In this document: positions 1 through 9,042 of the stretch, piece by piece | Layout of the letters: each line of letters begins with the position of its first letter | Numbering within the stretch: the first letter of the stretch is position 1 | Source of the DNA: Planctomycetota bacterium | GTDB lineage: Bacteria; Planctomycetota; Planctomycetia; Pirellulales; Pirellulaceae | Direction: 5' to 3' | Assembly (NCBI GenBank): GCA_963204915.1 | Contig: CAUJHS010000045.1 | Span: 124,001 to 188,000 of the forward strand | DNA: 64,000 nucleotides | Notes under the pieces: model-generated | Databases searched by the model: none | Seen by the model: the letters and a program-made list of their open reading frames with translations, nothing else | Told to the model about the DNA's origin: nothing | Made by a program: the position numbers and the translations under genes

Positions 1-1500
1 GCGCACTTGCAAGAAGCCGCCCAAAAGGGCCGCAGCGAAATGCTCGAAGGGCTGGCCATGTACAGCGACGAGCTGATGGAGTTGCTCCTTTCGGAAGAGC
101 CGGTTTCCGAAGAAATGATTCACGACGTGCTCAAAAGCGCCGTGCAAGGGCTGGATGTCACTCCGGTGTACCTGGGCACGGCCTACAAGAATAAGGGCGT
201 GCAACTCTTGCTCGACGCGGTGGTGCAATACCTGCCCTCGCCGCTGGACCGGCACATTAACGCCAAAGACTGGAAAGAGCCGGACAAGAAGGTAGAACTG
301 GAAGCCGATCCGGAACGTCCTCTCGTGGCGATGACGTTCAAGTTGGTGGACGATCCTTTCGGCCAGTTGACCTTCACGCGCATTTACCAAGGTACAGCGA
401 AGAAGGGCGAAACCTACTTCAACCAACGCACCGGCCGCAAAGAGCGGTTCAGCCGCATCGTGCGCATGCATGCCGATAAGCGTGAGGAAATCGACGAAGC
501 CGGCGCAGGCGACATCGTGGCCATCATGGGCATCGACGCCGCCACGGGCGATACGTACGCCACGGCGCCGCAAACCTGTACGCTGGAAAGCCTGTACATT
601 CCCGAACCGGTGATCAAGGTGGCGGTCAGCCCGACGCGCCGCGCCGACTCGGACAAGATGACCAAAGCCCTCCAGCGCTTCCGCAAAGAAGACCCCACCT
701 TCCGCGTTTTTACGGACGAGGAAACGAACGAAGTCATCATGGCGGGCATGGGCGAGCTGCACCTTGACATTTACGCCGAGCGCATTCGTCGCGAATACGG
801 CGTCGATATTGAAGTCGGCGCTCCCAAGGTCAGCTACCGCGAAGCTCCCACTAAGGAAGTCGCGTTCGATTACAAGCACAAGAAGCAAAGCGGTGGTTCG
901 GGTCAGTTCGCTCACATCGTGGGCACCATTGGCCCCGTGCCGGAAGGCTCGGAAGAGAACTTCATCTTCGAAGAGTCGGTCGTGGGCGGCCGCGTGCCGA
1001 AGCAGTATATTCCCTCGGTGGAAAAGGGTTTCCGCGATGTGTTGGGCAAAGGCCCCGTGGCCGGGTATCCCGTGGTGGGCGTTCGCTGCCACCTGACGGA
1101 CGGCTCCTACCACGAAGTGGATAGCTCGGACATGGCGTTCCAGATTTGCGGTCAGGGCTGCTTCCGCGAGAACTTCCCCAAGACCAAGCCGATCTTGCTC
1201 GAGCCGGTGATGAAGGTCGAGATCGAGTGCCCCAGCAACTTCCAAGGGGCGGTCGTGGGCGATGTGAACTCGCGCCGCGGCATGATTCTTTCCACCGACA
1301 TGCGCGACGACGGCGTCACGCTGATTCAGGCGGAAGTGCCGCTGGCCGAAACCTTCGGCTACGCCACCGACCTGCGCAGCATGACCCAAGGCCAAGGCAC
1401 CTTCAGCATGGAAGTGTCGGGCTATCGCCGCGTCCCAGCTCACATTCAGGAAGAAATCATCGCCGACCGCAAGAAGGCCGAACTCGTCGGCGCAAAATAG
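1..1500 (+). CDS. fusA: Elongation factor G, C-terminal part (cut by window start)
   Basis: This is the C-terminal 499 residues of a translational GTPase that moves the ribosome along mRNA after peptide bond formation. The frame is open at base 1, so the true start and the GTP-binding motifs lie outside the window. Visible are the rest of the G domain, domain II (around 'RPLVAMTFKLVDDPFGQLTF'), domain III with 'GMGELHLDIY', domain IV and the C-terminal EF-G fold ending near 'YATDLRSMTQGQGTFSMEV', all typical of EF-G. The gene ends at TAG 1498-1500 and is followed 50 bases later by a rho-independent terminator. Bacteria of this group often carry more than one EF-G paralog; which one this is cannot be decided from the fragment. 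Confidence 0.95.
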   Translation, partial: AHLQEAAQKGRSEMLEGLAMYSDELMELLLSEEPVSEEMIHDVLKSAVQGLDVTPVYLGTAYKNKGVQLLLDAVVQYLPSPLDRHINAKDWKEPDKKVELEADPERPLVAMTFKLVDDPFGQLTFTRIYQGTAKKGETYFNQRTGRKERFSRIVRMHADKREEIDEAGAGDIVAIMGIDAATGDTYATAPQTCTLESLYIPEPVIKVAVSPTRRADSDKMTKALQRFRKEDPTFRVFTDEETNEVIMAGMGELHLDIYAERIRREYGVDIEVGAPKVSYREAPTKEVAFDYKHKKQSGGSGQFAHIVGTIGPVPEGSEENFIFEESVVGGRVPKQYIPSVEKGFRDVLGKGPVAGYPVVGVRCHLTDGSYHEVDSSDMAFQICGQGCFRENFPKTKPILLEPVMKVEIECPSNFQGAVVGDVNSRRGMILSTDMRDDGVTLIQAEVPLAETFGYATDLRSMTQGQGTFSMEVSGYRRVPAHIQEEIIADRKKAELVGAK

Positions 1501-1550
1501 CACCACACACGCCCTCTGCGTGCTTTGGCAAAACAATGAACAACCCACCT

Positions 1551-1580
1551 AGCCGGAGGCGAACAACCTCCGGCTTTTCT
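1551..1580 (+). terminator. Rho-independent terminator after fusA
   Basis: A perfect 9-bp stem, AGCCGGAGG (1551-1559) with CCTCCGGCT (1567-1575), encloses a 7-base loop. The T-rich run TTTCTTTTGTT follows. It sits 50 bases after the fusA stop and faces the same way, so it should end the fusA transcript before the next gene. Confidence 0.9.
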
Positions 1581-1719
1581 TTTGTTCGGTGAAATTCCTC
1601 GCGTCGCCAAAACCTTGCAGCGCGCCAGGATCTTGCAACGCGATTGACAACTGTCGGCTCATCATTGAAAACGCATCAAGTTGCTTCGCGGCAGTCCACC
1701 CAATCGAACGCAAACCGGA

Positions 1720-2343
1720 ATGCCGAACAACGTCATCCAACGCAAACGTCAACTGCGCGACATGGCGCGCCAGCGGCGCATCGCAGTCGACGAAGCCGAT
1801 GAGAAAAGCCGTTTGATTTTCGCTCGTGCGCTGCAGTTGCCCGAGTTTTTGCAGGCGCGCGTGGCCATGATTTACGTTCATGCCGGCAGCGAAGTGCGCA
1901 CGCAGGCCTTCTTGCCTCAGCTCTTGGCCACCGGAAAAACAATCGCCGTTCCTTGGTGCGAGGCGGACGAACTGCAAATCTTTCACCTCCGGGCAGTGGA
2001 CGAATTGGCGCCAGGAATGTACAACATCTTGGAGCCGCGGCGTGAACTGCGGGAGCGTGCGGAACGGCGACTGCCGCCTCAAGCGCTCGACGTGATTTTC
2101 GCGCCGGGGGTGGCGTTTGACCCGCAAGGAAGGCGTTTGGGGCAGGGTCGCGGTTACTATGACCGCCTCTTTGCGCAGGTTCGTCCCGACGCAGTCCTGG
2201 TGGGCCTGTTGTACGAGGCGCAAATGCTTCCCGAAATTCCCGTCGAGGAACACGATGTGCAATTGCATTATCTGGTGACCGAGACGGCCCTCCTCACTCC
2301 GCGGTTCACGCGTCCCAATAGCAAGGGGCGTTCAACCTTGTAG
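1720..2343 (+). CDS. 5-formyltetrahydrofolate cyclo-ligase family protein
   Basis: Predicted cytoplasmic enzyme of 207 residues that uses ATP to convert 5-formyl-THF to 5,10-methenyl-THF in one-carbon metabolism. The family signature is clear: 'APGVAFD' followed by 'GQGRGYYDRLF' in the C-terminal half, plus a basic N-terminal segment 'RKRQLRDMARQRR' as in other members. I chose ATG 1720, because the in-frame TTG at 1681 adds 13 residues with no family likeness. The length matches the family (about 180-210 residues). It stands alone after the fusA terminator. In other bacteria this gene often lies near zapA or 6S RNA; neither is seen here. Confidence 0.85.
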   Translation: MPNNVIQRKRQLRDMARQRRIAVDEADEKSRLIFARALQLPEFLQARVAMIYVHAGSEVRTQAFLPQLLATGKTIAVPWCEADELQIFHLRAVDELAPGMYNILEPRRELRERAERRLPPQALDVIFAPGVAFDPQGRRLGQGRGYYDRLFAQVRPDAVLVGLLYEAQMLPEIPVEEHDVQLHYLVTETALLTPRFTRPNSKGRSTL

Positions 2344-2434
2344 CGCGGAACGCCGCCAGGCCGCCGCAGCGGCCGCAACTTCCCAGCGGCGCCGCCGATA
2401 CTTACTCGAAGGACGGGGCTCTTTACCTCGCACG

Positions 2435-2869
2435 ATGCATCTTATGGAAACGGACACCGAAAAACTGACGGAAACGCTGACCCTTAACACCTCACGACAA
2501 GACGAAGACGGCTACATCACGCTGTGGCGCCTGGCGGAAGATTCGCTCGGCTATGTGCGCAGCGCGCAAACCATTCGCGAACTCGCCAGCCGCCTTCTCA
2601 ACTTTCTGTGCAAGCACCGCTATCCTTACGTGCTCGTGGTGGGCCACGACGCGGACTTCCTGGATGAACAGGCCGAACGCGACGAAGCGGCCTTCTTCAA
2701 CTGGTCCGGCGATAGCGACAAGGTCGACCTGATTGCGCAGTACATCAAGGTTCCCGCCGAGCCGCTGGCCCGCTTCCTCAAAGAGAAGGGCTTCAACGCC
2801 GCCGAAAGCTATTCCGCCCGCCGCGCCACACGGCAAGAGTGGTTCAAGGACGACTGGAAAGTCGAATAA
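2435..2869 (+). CDS. Conserved hypothetical protein, 144 aa
   Basis: A soluble, acidic protein without signal peptide or membrane segment. I do not recognise a family. Visible features are a charged N-terminus, a helix-rich middle ('SAQTIRELASRLLNFLCKHR') followed by a strand-like 'YPYVLVVGHDADFLDE', and a basic tail 'YSARRATRQEWFKDDW'. The start could be ATG 2435 or ATG 2444; neither has a strong ribosome binding site. The gene runs toward the convergent E1-KAS III fusion gene, and an 89-bp palindromic repeat lies between them. Reading-frame character and lack of a better overlapping frame support it as a real gene. Confidence 0.6.
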   Translation: MHLMETDTEKLTETLTLNTSRQDEDGYITLWRLAEDSLGYVRSAQTIRELASRLLNFLCKHRYPYVLVVGHDADFLDEQAERDEAAFFNWSGDSDKVDLIAQYIKVPAEPLARFLKEKGFNAAESYSARRATRQEWFKDDWKVE

Positions 2870-3000
2870 CGTTCGCTCGCAAGGCAACCAAGACAAGGCA
2901 ACCAAGAGCCGAAGACGGTTCGTCTCCGGCCATTGTCATGAGGCCTGTTTCACCGCGGATCCAGCGGGCTCGAGCGCGTTTCACGCTGGTGTGACGGCCT

Positions 3001-3089
3001 CAATGTGGTGCACTCGCTCCGCGAGTGCCGGAAACCACTCGCGGAGCGAGTGGACCACACTCAAGAAGTCATTACACCTCGCTGAAATA
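3001..3089. repeat. 89-bp cruciform-forming repeat, copy 1
   Basis: Contains CACTCGCTCCGCGAGTG, an 8-base loop, then its exact reverse complement CACTCGCGGAGCGAGTG (17-bp perfect stem). Each arm is itself palindromic (CACTCGC/GCGAGTG around 3 bases). Flanking TGTGGT and ACCACA extend the pairing past one mismatch. A second copy at 44656-44744 matches 84 of 89 bases by direct comparison, including about 30 bases beyond the palindrome. It lies between two convergent genes. Confidence 0.85.
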
Positions 3090-3093
3090 GGCT

Positions 3094-6000
3094 CTAATTC
3101 GCTTCGATCAATCCCGCGCCAAAGGTGAAGCCTCCGCCGAAGGCGCACAGGCCGAGCCGGTCGCCCGGTTGGAGTTGCGGCGTCAGTTCGCTCAAGCACA
3201 ACGGAATGCTGGTGGACGACGTGTTGCCAAACCGCTCAATGTTGCTGTACACCGGCACGCCCACGCGCCGGGCAATGGCGTCCAGAATGCGGCCATTCGC
3301 CTGATGCGGCGCCACCCAGCGCAGGTCGCTTACTTCCCATTCGGCGCGGCGGCACACGCGGTTCAAACTTGAAATCATCGACTTCACCGCTTCGCTGAAC
3401 ACGCGTCGTCCATGCATTTGAATGAATCCGCCTTGGAGCGGCACCGACAATGTCCGGCCGTCTTCGCTCTTGGCGGCCAGTTCCGGACGCAGCACCCGGC
3501 ACGCGGCTCGTTCAAAGTAATCTTCGCCGTAAAGCACCGTAGCCGAGGCGGCGTCGCCAAACAAAATTGCGGTGTCAAAATCGTCGCGGTCGAGCAAGGG
3601 CGAAAGCACTTCAGTGGTGACCACTAGCACACGACCCTCGGGCGAGCTTTGCAGGAAGTCGTACGCCGCTTGCAGCGCGTATAAATAACCCGAGCAGGCT
3701 GCGCTCAAATCGAAGGCGGGCACCAGCGAATCGTTCTTGCCGTCGGCCAGCGTGTCGCAAATGCGGCACGCCATGGAAGGAGTGATCGAAGTGGGGCTGG
3801 TCGTGCTGCACACCACCAAATCCAAATCGGCCAGCAGCAAACCTTCTTGCTCCAGCGCCTTGCGCGCGGCGTTGGCGCCGAGCGTCACAGGGTCTTCGCC
3901 CGTGGCGGCCCAAAAGCGCTGCTCGATGCCGGTGCGGCGCACAATGTCGCGCACGGTCATGGTCGAAGCGGAAGGAATAAGTTCGGCGTTCGTGACGCGC
4001 CGGCTTCCGGTGGCCGCCGCCGGGCGCGACATGCCCACATCAAAACGACGCGGCCGAGCGCCGGTGCGCGGAATGACCACGCGTCCGGTGGTGTGGCGCT
4101 TAGTGAAAATTGGCGTTCCCGGCTGTTCTTGCGTGGTCGGCCGGCGGCGCGTTGGCGCTTCGGTGCGCAACTTCGCCAGTGTTGCGCCGACGGACACGGT
4201 GTCGCCTTCCGCCGCGGAGAGCGACTCAACGACACCCGCCACGGGCGAAGTTAAATCGAACACCGACTTGGACGCTTCCAGCGAAGCAAGCGGTTGACCG
4301 GCCTCGACGCGCGCTCCCGGCGCCACGTAATACTCCAGCACGTGTACGGTTTCGTCCGACGGTCCCGAGCCAATCGCTTCGACGTGGAATACGCCCACTT
4401 TGGGCTGCGCCGGAAGTTGCCACTCAACGTTCAAGTCGAGCATGTCGGCCGCAGTTTCGACCACGCGCTTCAGTGAGGGGAGCGTGGCGATCTGATTCGC
4501 GAAGTTGCACGGCACATGGGTGTCGGGGCGCGTCACGCGCCGCATCGCTACGGGCACGCGGGCTTTTTCCACGACCGTGGCCAGCACTTCAGCGCCGAAA
4601 CCGCAGGTGTGATTGTCTTCATGCACCACGAGCAAACGCGCGGTCTTCTCGGCCGAGGCGATCACAGCGCGTTCGTCCCACGGGGAAAGCGAGCGCAGGT
4701 CGAGTACTTCGGCTTCAACGCCCGCCGACTCCAGCGCTTCGGCGGCTTTTTCACACAGCTTGACCGTGTTGCCCCAACCGAGGAGCGTCAGGTCGCGCCC
4801 GGCCCGCGCTTTCCGCGCGACCCCGATGGGCGTGAACTGTTCGTCCACATTGGGCGTCACCGTCAGCCGGGGATCGTTCAACAACGCCTTAGGATAAAAG
4901 AACAAGGTGGGCCGGCGCGTGGCGAACGCGGCGTTGAGCAAGCCGGCCGCGTCGGCCGCCGTGGCGGGCATCACCACGTCGAGCCCCGGCGTGTGGGCCA
5001 TCACCGACTCGTTCGTTTGCGCATGAAATGGCCCGAGTCCCGGACGGTAGCCGCCGCACGCAATCATCACGATCACCGGCATCGGCCAATCGCCGTCAGA
5101 GCGCCAGTGCATCGTCGCTAATTCGGAAACAATCTGGTTGTACGCCGGAGGAAGAAAATCGGCGAACTGTAAAAACGCCACCGGACGTTGCCCCGCCGCG
5201 GCGCGGCCAATCGCAGCGCCAATAATCGTCGATTCCGATAACGGCGAATTCACCACGCGGCCGGGAAACGCCGTGCTCAGCCCGCGGGTGACGCCGAACA
5301 CATCCCCCTTGGGATCTTCAATATCTTCGCCATACAGGAATACGCGAGGATCTTCCGCCAATTGATGGCGCAACACGTCGCGCAGGGCCTCGCGCATCGT
5401 CAGGCCCCCGTCGTCTTCCACACCGCGGCGTTCCTGCGCCGGATGAGTCAGCTCCACGCGCACCGGTTTCTTCGCAGAAAAAATCGGGGCGGGGTCGGGC
5501 GCCGCGAGCGTTTCTTCTTCCGCGGCAACGAGTTCGGCTTCCACTTCCGCTTCAAAGTCCAACAGCGCTGATTCGTCGATCACGCCTTCCCGCAACAAGC
5601 GTTCGCGGAAGCCTCGCACGGGGTCGCCGGTTTCCGTCGCACGCAGAATGTCGTCTACGGCGCGGTAACGGGTTTGATCGTCGGCGTTCGTGTGACTATC
5701 GAGTCGTTCCAGTTCGACGACCGCGATGACCGGCCCGCGCGATTGGCGCATTTCGGCGATCAGCCGGCCGAAGGCTTGGTCGGCTTCCCATGCGTCGCGC
5801 CCGTTGACACGCTGTACCGGCACATTCAAAAAGTGCTCGGCGGGGCCAGTCGGCGTATCGTAAAACGTTCGTCCTGCGGTGCGCGTGGAAATCGCCCAGC
5901 CGTTGTCTTGAACCGCGAACAAAACGGGCAACTGGCTGCGCACGGCCTCGGACATTGCTTCCAGAAACTCGCCTTGTTGCGTGCTTCCATCGCCGATACC

Positions 6001-6420
6001 GCAAAACACGATCGGGCGCGACGGCTGATCTTTAATGACCGCCGCCACCCCCACCGATTGGAGCGCGCTGTTGCCCACCGGCGTCGACATGCTCAACACG
6101 CGGCGCTGCGGGTCGCTCAAAAACGGGCTCATTTGCCGCCCGCGCGAGGGGGCCGTGTCTTTGCAAACCAGGGTTTGCAAAAAATCCGCAGGCGGAACGC
6201 CTCTCGCCAAGAGCAGCGCTTTGTCGCGGTAATGGCAATGGAGCCAGTCGTCCGGCGTCAGGTGCGCCGCGAGCGCCGCGAGCGACTCGTGCCCCGCACA
6301 AGAAACGTAGAAAAACGCTTCACCGCGATTAACCAACTCGCGCTCTCGCGCATCAAGGCGCCGGGCCGCGAACATTGCGCGGTAAAGAGCAAGACTCCTC
6401 CGTGAATCCATGTTGCCCAT
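3094..6420 (-). CDS. E1alpha-E1beta-lipoyl-KAS III fusion protein
   Basis: One uninterrupted frame of 1108 residues joins four enzyme parts. Residues 1-325 are a 2-oxoacid dehydrogenase E1alpha: thiamine diphosphate motif GDG (143-145) to N173, and 'HTNADDQTRYR'. Residues 340-665 are E1beta, with 'LYGEDI' and the catalytic-type His in 'GPFHAQ'. Residues 685-765 form a lipoyl domain with the lipoylation lysine K718 in 'EASKS'. After a basic linker, residues 815-1108 are a FabH-type ketoacyl-ACP synthase III with a full C909-H1039-N1066 triad ('SAACSGY', 'APHQANGRI', 'FGNTSSTSIP'). E1 enzymes decarboxylate 2-oxo acids and acylate a lipoyl arm; KAS III condenses an acyl starter with malonyl-ACP. 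No E2 acyltransferase core and no E3 are present. Inference: a starter-unit enzyme, perhaps for branched-chain or unusual fatty acids. ATG 6420 is the likely start; ATG 6411 is possible. Confidence 0.93.
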   Translation of the reverse strand: MGNMDSRRSLALYRAMFAARRLDARERELVNRGEAFFYVSCAGHESLAALAAHLTPDDWLHCHYRDKALLLARGVPPADFLQTLVCKDTAPSRGRQMSPFLSDPQRRVLSMSTPVGNSALQSVGVAAVIKDQPSRPIVFCGIGDGSTQQGEFLEAMSEAVRSQLPVLFAVQDNGWAISTRTAGRTFYDTPTGPAEHFLNVPVQRVNGRDAWEADQAFGRLIAEMRQSRGPVIAVVELERLDSHTNADDQTRYRAVDDILRATETGDPVRGFRERLLREGVIDESALLDFEAEVEAELVAAEEETLAAPDPAPIFSAKKPVRVELTHPAQERRGVEDDGGLTMREALRDVLRHQLAEDPRVFLYGEDIEDPKGDVFGVTRGLSTAFPGRVVNSPLSESTIIGAAIGRAAAGQRPVAFLQFADFLPPAYNQIVSELATMHWRSDGDWPMPVIVMIACGGYRPGLGPFHAQTNESVMAHTPGLDVVMPATAADAAGLLNAAFATRRPTLFFYPKALLNDPRLTVTPNVDEQFTPIGVARKARAGRDLTLLGWGNTVKLCEKAAEALESAGVEAEVLDLRSLSPWDERAVIASAEKTARLLVVHEDNHTCGFGAEVLATVVEKARVPVAMRRVTRPDTHVPCNFANQIATLPSLKRVVETAADMLDLNVEWQLPAQPKVGVFHVEAIGSGPSDETVHVLEYYVAPGARVEAGQPLASLEASKSVFDLTSPVAGVVESLSAAEGDTVSVGATLAKLRTEAPTRRRPTTQEQPGTPIFTKRHTTGRVVIPRTGARPRRFDVGMSRPAAATGSRRVTNAELIPSASTMTVRDIVRRTGIEQRFWAATGEDPVTLGANAARKALEQEGLLLADLDLVVCSTTSPTSITPSMACRICDTLADGKNDSLVPAFDLSAACSGYLYALQAAYDFLQSSPEGRVLVVTTEVLSPLLDRDDFDTAILFGDAASATVLYGEDYFERAACRVLRPELAAKSEDGRTLSVPLQGGFIQMHGRRVFSEAVKSMISSLNRVCRRAEWEVSDLRWVAPHQANGRILDAIARRVGVPVYSNIERFGNTSSTSIPLCLSELTPQLQPGDRLGLCAFGGGFTFGAGLIEAN

Positions 6421-6683
6421 GTGCTGCTTTCTGTCGATACGCGAGGGGGCGAATCGTACAGGTTGCCGCCAGAAAAATCAACCGCGTCGCAAAGGACGAC
6501 CTCGCTAGGCTAGTTGCCCCTGCGTCATGCACGTGATCTCGCCATTCCAAAAGTATCGGTCATAGGAGCGGTAGGGATTACGCCGAAACCGCGCCAACCT
6601 GCCCCAAGCCCCCTGATTTGGTGCGCCGCGGGCGCCAATACCCTCAGTAGGACACACACTGTAAATTCTTGTAATAAAGAGAC

Positions 6684-7799
6684 TTACACTGAATTTCGTT
6701 CGCGCCGCAACAGTTCGGCCTTACGATCGACGCCCCAGCGGTATCCCGACAGCGATTGATCGGTCCGAACCACCCGATGGCAAGGAATGGCGACCGCCAA
6801 ACGATTGGCGGCGCAGGCTGCGGCCACCGCCCGAGCGGCTTTGGGTTGACCGATTCTTCTTGCGATCTCGGTGTAACTTGCCGTTGAGCCGGGAGGAATT
6901 TCGCGTAGCGCCTCCCAAACCTTTATCTGGAAGGCCGTTCCGCGAATGTCGAGCGGCAGCCGCAACCCACAGGAGGGGTTATCGACCATCCCCACCACTT
7001 CGGCCACCCAACGGTCAAAGGCGGAATCGGCCCCGAGCAGCGTGGCCTGGGGAAAGCGGTCTTGCAGGTCCCGCGCCAACGCGTCGGGGTCATCTCCCAA
7101 CAAAATCGCGCACACGCCTTTTTCGGAAGCCGCCGCCAGTACGGCGCCCAATGAACTTTGACCAATGGCGAAGTGAATCGTTTCGCCGGCGCCGCCGGTA
7201 CGGTAAGCCGTGGGGGTCATTCCCAATTGGGCGTAGGAGGACGCATAAAACCGTCCGCCAGAGTTAAACCCAGCGGCGTAAATCGCTTGCGTCACGCTGG
7301 GGCTGTGCGGCAACTCGGCCCGCAGCCGCCGGGCGCGGCAACCTGCGGCATACGCCTTGGGCGTAAGTCCGGTCTGAGTCTTGAAAATACGATGAAAATG
7401 ATATCGGCTCAAACCGACCGATTCGGCTAACCCGTCCAACGAGGGGGCCTCGACGGCAGTTTCCAGCATATGGCAAGCCTGAGCGACCGCACGTTCGCGC
7501 CGCTCGTCCAACGACGGTTCGTCTGGCCGACATCGCCGGCAGGGACGGTACCCAGCCTTTTCCGCTTGCCCAACCGTTGCAAAAAATCGCACGTTCGCGC
7601 GCTTTGCTCGGCGAGCCGGACACGACGGCCGACAAAACACGCCCGTAGTTCGCACGGCGTAAATAAACGCGCCATCGGCCAGGTGATTTCGCTCCATGAC
7701 GGCTTGCCAACGGGATGCGTCGTCGTCCCAGGCGTTTTGGGTTTGCGAATCGCTCGTCGCAGTTGTCGCCGGGGTGGGAGGGAGTTTCATCGCCGTCAT
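6684..7799 (-). CDS. ada: Bifunctional Ada: methyltransferase and AraC-type activator
   Basis: A 371-residue protein that repairs methyl phosphotriesters and O6-methylguanine and, in E. coli, activates the adaptive response after methylation. Residues 45-92 form the zinc/methyl acceptor domain with C56, C60, C87 and C90, the same spacing as E. coli Ada C38-C42-C69-C72. An AraC-type helix-turn-helix follows ('LAESVGLSRYHFHRIFKTQTG'... to about residue 195). The C-terminal MGMT domain has the acceptor C340 in 'IPCHRV'. The open frame extends upstream to 7964, but ATG 7799 is the first methionine before conserved sequence; ATG 7790 is an alternative. It transcribes away from an AT-rich region. 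No alkB or alkA lies next to it. Confidence 0.93.
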   Translation of the reverse strand: MTAMKLPPTPATTATSDSQTQNAWDDDASRWQAVMERNHLADGAFIYAVRTTGVFCRPSCPARRAKRANVRFFATVGQAEKAGYRPCRRCRPDEPSLDERRERAVAQACHMLETAVEAPSLDGLAESVGLSRYHFHRIFKTQTGLTPKAYAAGCRARRLRAELPHSPSVTQAIYAAGFNSGGRFYASSYAQLGMTPTAYRTGGAGETIHFAIGQSSLGAVLAAASEKGVCAILLGDDPDALARDLQDRFPQATLLGADSAFDRWVAEVVGMVDNPSCGLRLPLDIRGTAFQIKVWEALREIPPGSTASYTEIARRIGQPKAARAVAAACAANRLAVAIPCHRVVRTDQSLSGYRWGVDRKAELLRRERNSV

Positions 7800-8098
7800 G
7801 ATGCGTCTTTCGTCGGCGTTTCCTGCAAAGTTTACAGGCCGAACGGTTGGCCACCGAAAAAAGTATAACGGCAACCGTCCGCGGGGCGCTCCGAATCTTG
7901 CTTTCAAAACCCGATCTTTCGGCGCCGGTGGGGCAAGCCCGCAAAAATTTTCCTCGAAAAACATTGCTGGGACTTACGACGACTCCCCAAGCGAACGCCA
8001 ACGCGCAAATCAATATCACACAATCAGTTACAAACCCATGTAAAAAACACAAAAATCTAGACTAACACAAATTCAATTTACGAATTCGTGTCAAAATC
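7800..8098. other. AT-rich intergenic region upstream of ada
   Basis: About 300 bases without a supported gene. Base composition changes sharply near 7960: the next 140 bases are A/T-rich, unlike the GC-rich surroundings, and include runs such as TAAAAAACACAAAAATC. This probably holds the ada promoter on the minus strand and spacer DNA for the plus-strand promoter at 8099. I found no convincing Ada box. Confidence 0.5.
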
Positions 8099-8126
8099 TT
8101 GAATTTGTACATTTCAAGCGTATAAT
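8099..8126 (+). promoter_or_regulatory. Strong sigma70-type promoter with no gene downstream
   Basis: TTGAAT (8099-8104), a 16-base spacer, and a perfect TATAAT (8121-8126). It reads on the plus strand into about 190 bases with no supported coding gene before the end of the convergent SRAP gene at 8316. A near-consensus promoter with no protein-coding target suggests a non-coding transcript. Confidence 0.6.
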
Positions 8127-8132
8127 AGAAAG

Positions 8133-8262
8133 TGTATGCTTGCGTGCATCGCTCCCACGCCGGGTGCCAAGGACAGGCAGGGCGCCAGGGAACAAACCGC
8201 TTGAAAGGCGCAAGCCTTGGAATAATCGCTCGCCAGGCACCGCCGTATTCTTCGCGGCGGTC
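8133..8262 (+). ncRNA. Candidate structured non-coding RNA
   Basis: Predicted only from promoter position and base pairing; boundaries are approximate. GGTGCC (8163-8168) can pair with GGCACC (8236-8241). Inside it, CCAAGG (8167-8172) is complementary to CCTTGG (8215-8220), and GCTTG (8199-8203) to CAAGC (8211-8215); these share end bases, so not all can form at once. A separate hairpin pairs ACCGCCG (8239-8245) with CGGCGGT (8255-8261). The 77-codon frame across it is proline- and arginine-rich and looks non-coding. I could not match it to 6S, SRP, RNase P or tmRNA. No T-rich terminator is obvious. Confidence 0.35.
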
Positions 8263-8315
8263 ATCTCGGCTGCTTTGCCCGCCCCAGGAGAAGTCGCGCT
8301 GGCGACGTCTTGCGT

Positions 8316-9002
8316 TTAGGCGGCCGGCTCCACGCAGTCGGGGGCATCATGCTTCGGATTGTTGACCCGCGTGCTGACCGGCGTGGCGATCATCGGCCCG
8401 GCCTCAAAAGGACGCAATAGCGGTAAAAGACGCTTGGCGTCATCCAAGCCCGGGTCCAGCCATTGGGCGTAATCGGCCGGAGAAAGTATCACGGGCATGC
8501 GGTCGTGAATTTCGCGCGTTAGCTCGTTCGCATCGGTGGTGATGAGCGTGCACGTTTCGAGGGTCGACTCCGGATCGCCGGGTGTCCAACGCTCCCACAA
8601 ACCCGCGAAGGCGAACGGACGTTCGTCTTGCAGGCGAATGTAATACGGCTGCTTTTTGGCGCCTTCCTTCCGCCATTCAAAGTAGCCGTCGGCCAGCACC
8701 AGGCAGCGGCGCCGACGAAACGCACTTCGGAAGGAAGGCTTTTCCGCGACGGTTTCGGCCCGGGCGTTGATGGTTCGGTTCCCAATCGACGGGTCTTTGG
8801 CCCATGAGGGAATCAAGCCCCAACGCAACAAGTCGAATTGCCGCAATCCCTTTTCCACTTCGCGCACCGCCGCCACTGATTGCGTCGGGGCGATGTTGTA
8901 CCTCGGCTCCCAATCGATGGGAGTTTCCTCGACCCCCAGGTCCAACAAAAGTTGTTGGGTCAACACCGTGGCAGGAGTTCGCAACGTGAAACGTCCACAC
9001 AT
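8316..9002 (-). CDS. yedK: SRAP-domain protein (YedK/HMCES family)
   Basis: A 228-residue SOS-response-associated peptidase family protein. Members form a covalent thiazolidine link to abasic sites in single-stranded DNA and shield them from cleavage. The defining residues are present: Cys2 right after the start Met ('MCGRFT'), Asn in 'RYNIAPTQ', the catalytic Glu in 'GYFEWRK' and the His in 'IHDRMPVIL'. The start is fixed because Cys2 must become the N-terminal residue. It lies on the same strand as ada, but 516 bases upstream of it, so co-transcription is uncertain. Confidence 0.95.
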   Translation of the reverse strand: MCGRFTLRTPATVLTQQLLLDLGVEETPIDWEPRYNIAPTQSVAAVREVEKGLRQFDLLRWGLIPSWAKDPSIGNRTINARAETVAEKPSFRSAFRRRRCLVLADGYFEWRKEGAKKQPYYIRLQDERPFAFAGLWERWTPGDPESTLETCTLITTDANELTREIHDRMPVILSPADYAQWLDPGLDDAKRLLPLLRPFEAGPMIATPVSTRVNNPKHDAPDCVEPAA

Positions 9003-9042
9003 AACGACTAAGTTGCTAACGTCGGTGAAATTTCCAACCCGT

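Noticed and set aside
8132..8365. Small protein gene after the promoter at 8099
   Set aside because: The start lies 5 bases after the minus-10 box, leaving no leader or ribosome site, and the Arg/Pro/Ser-rich product looks random; it also overlaps the end of the SRAP gene.
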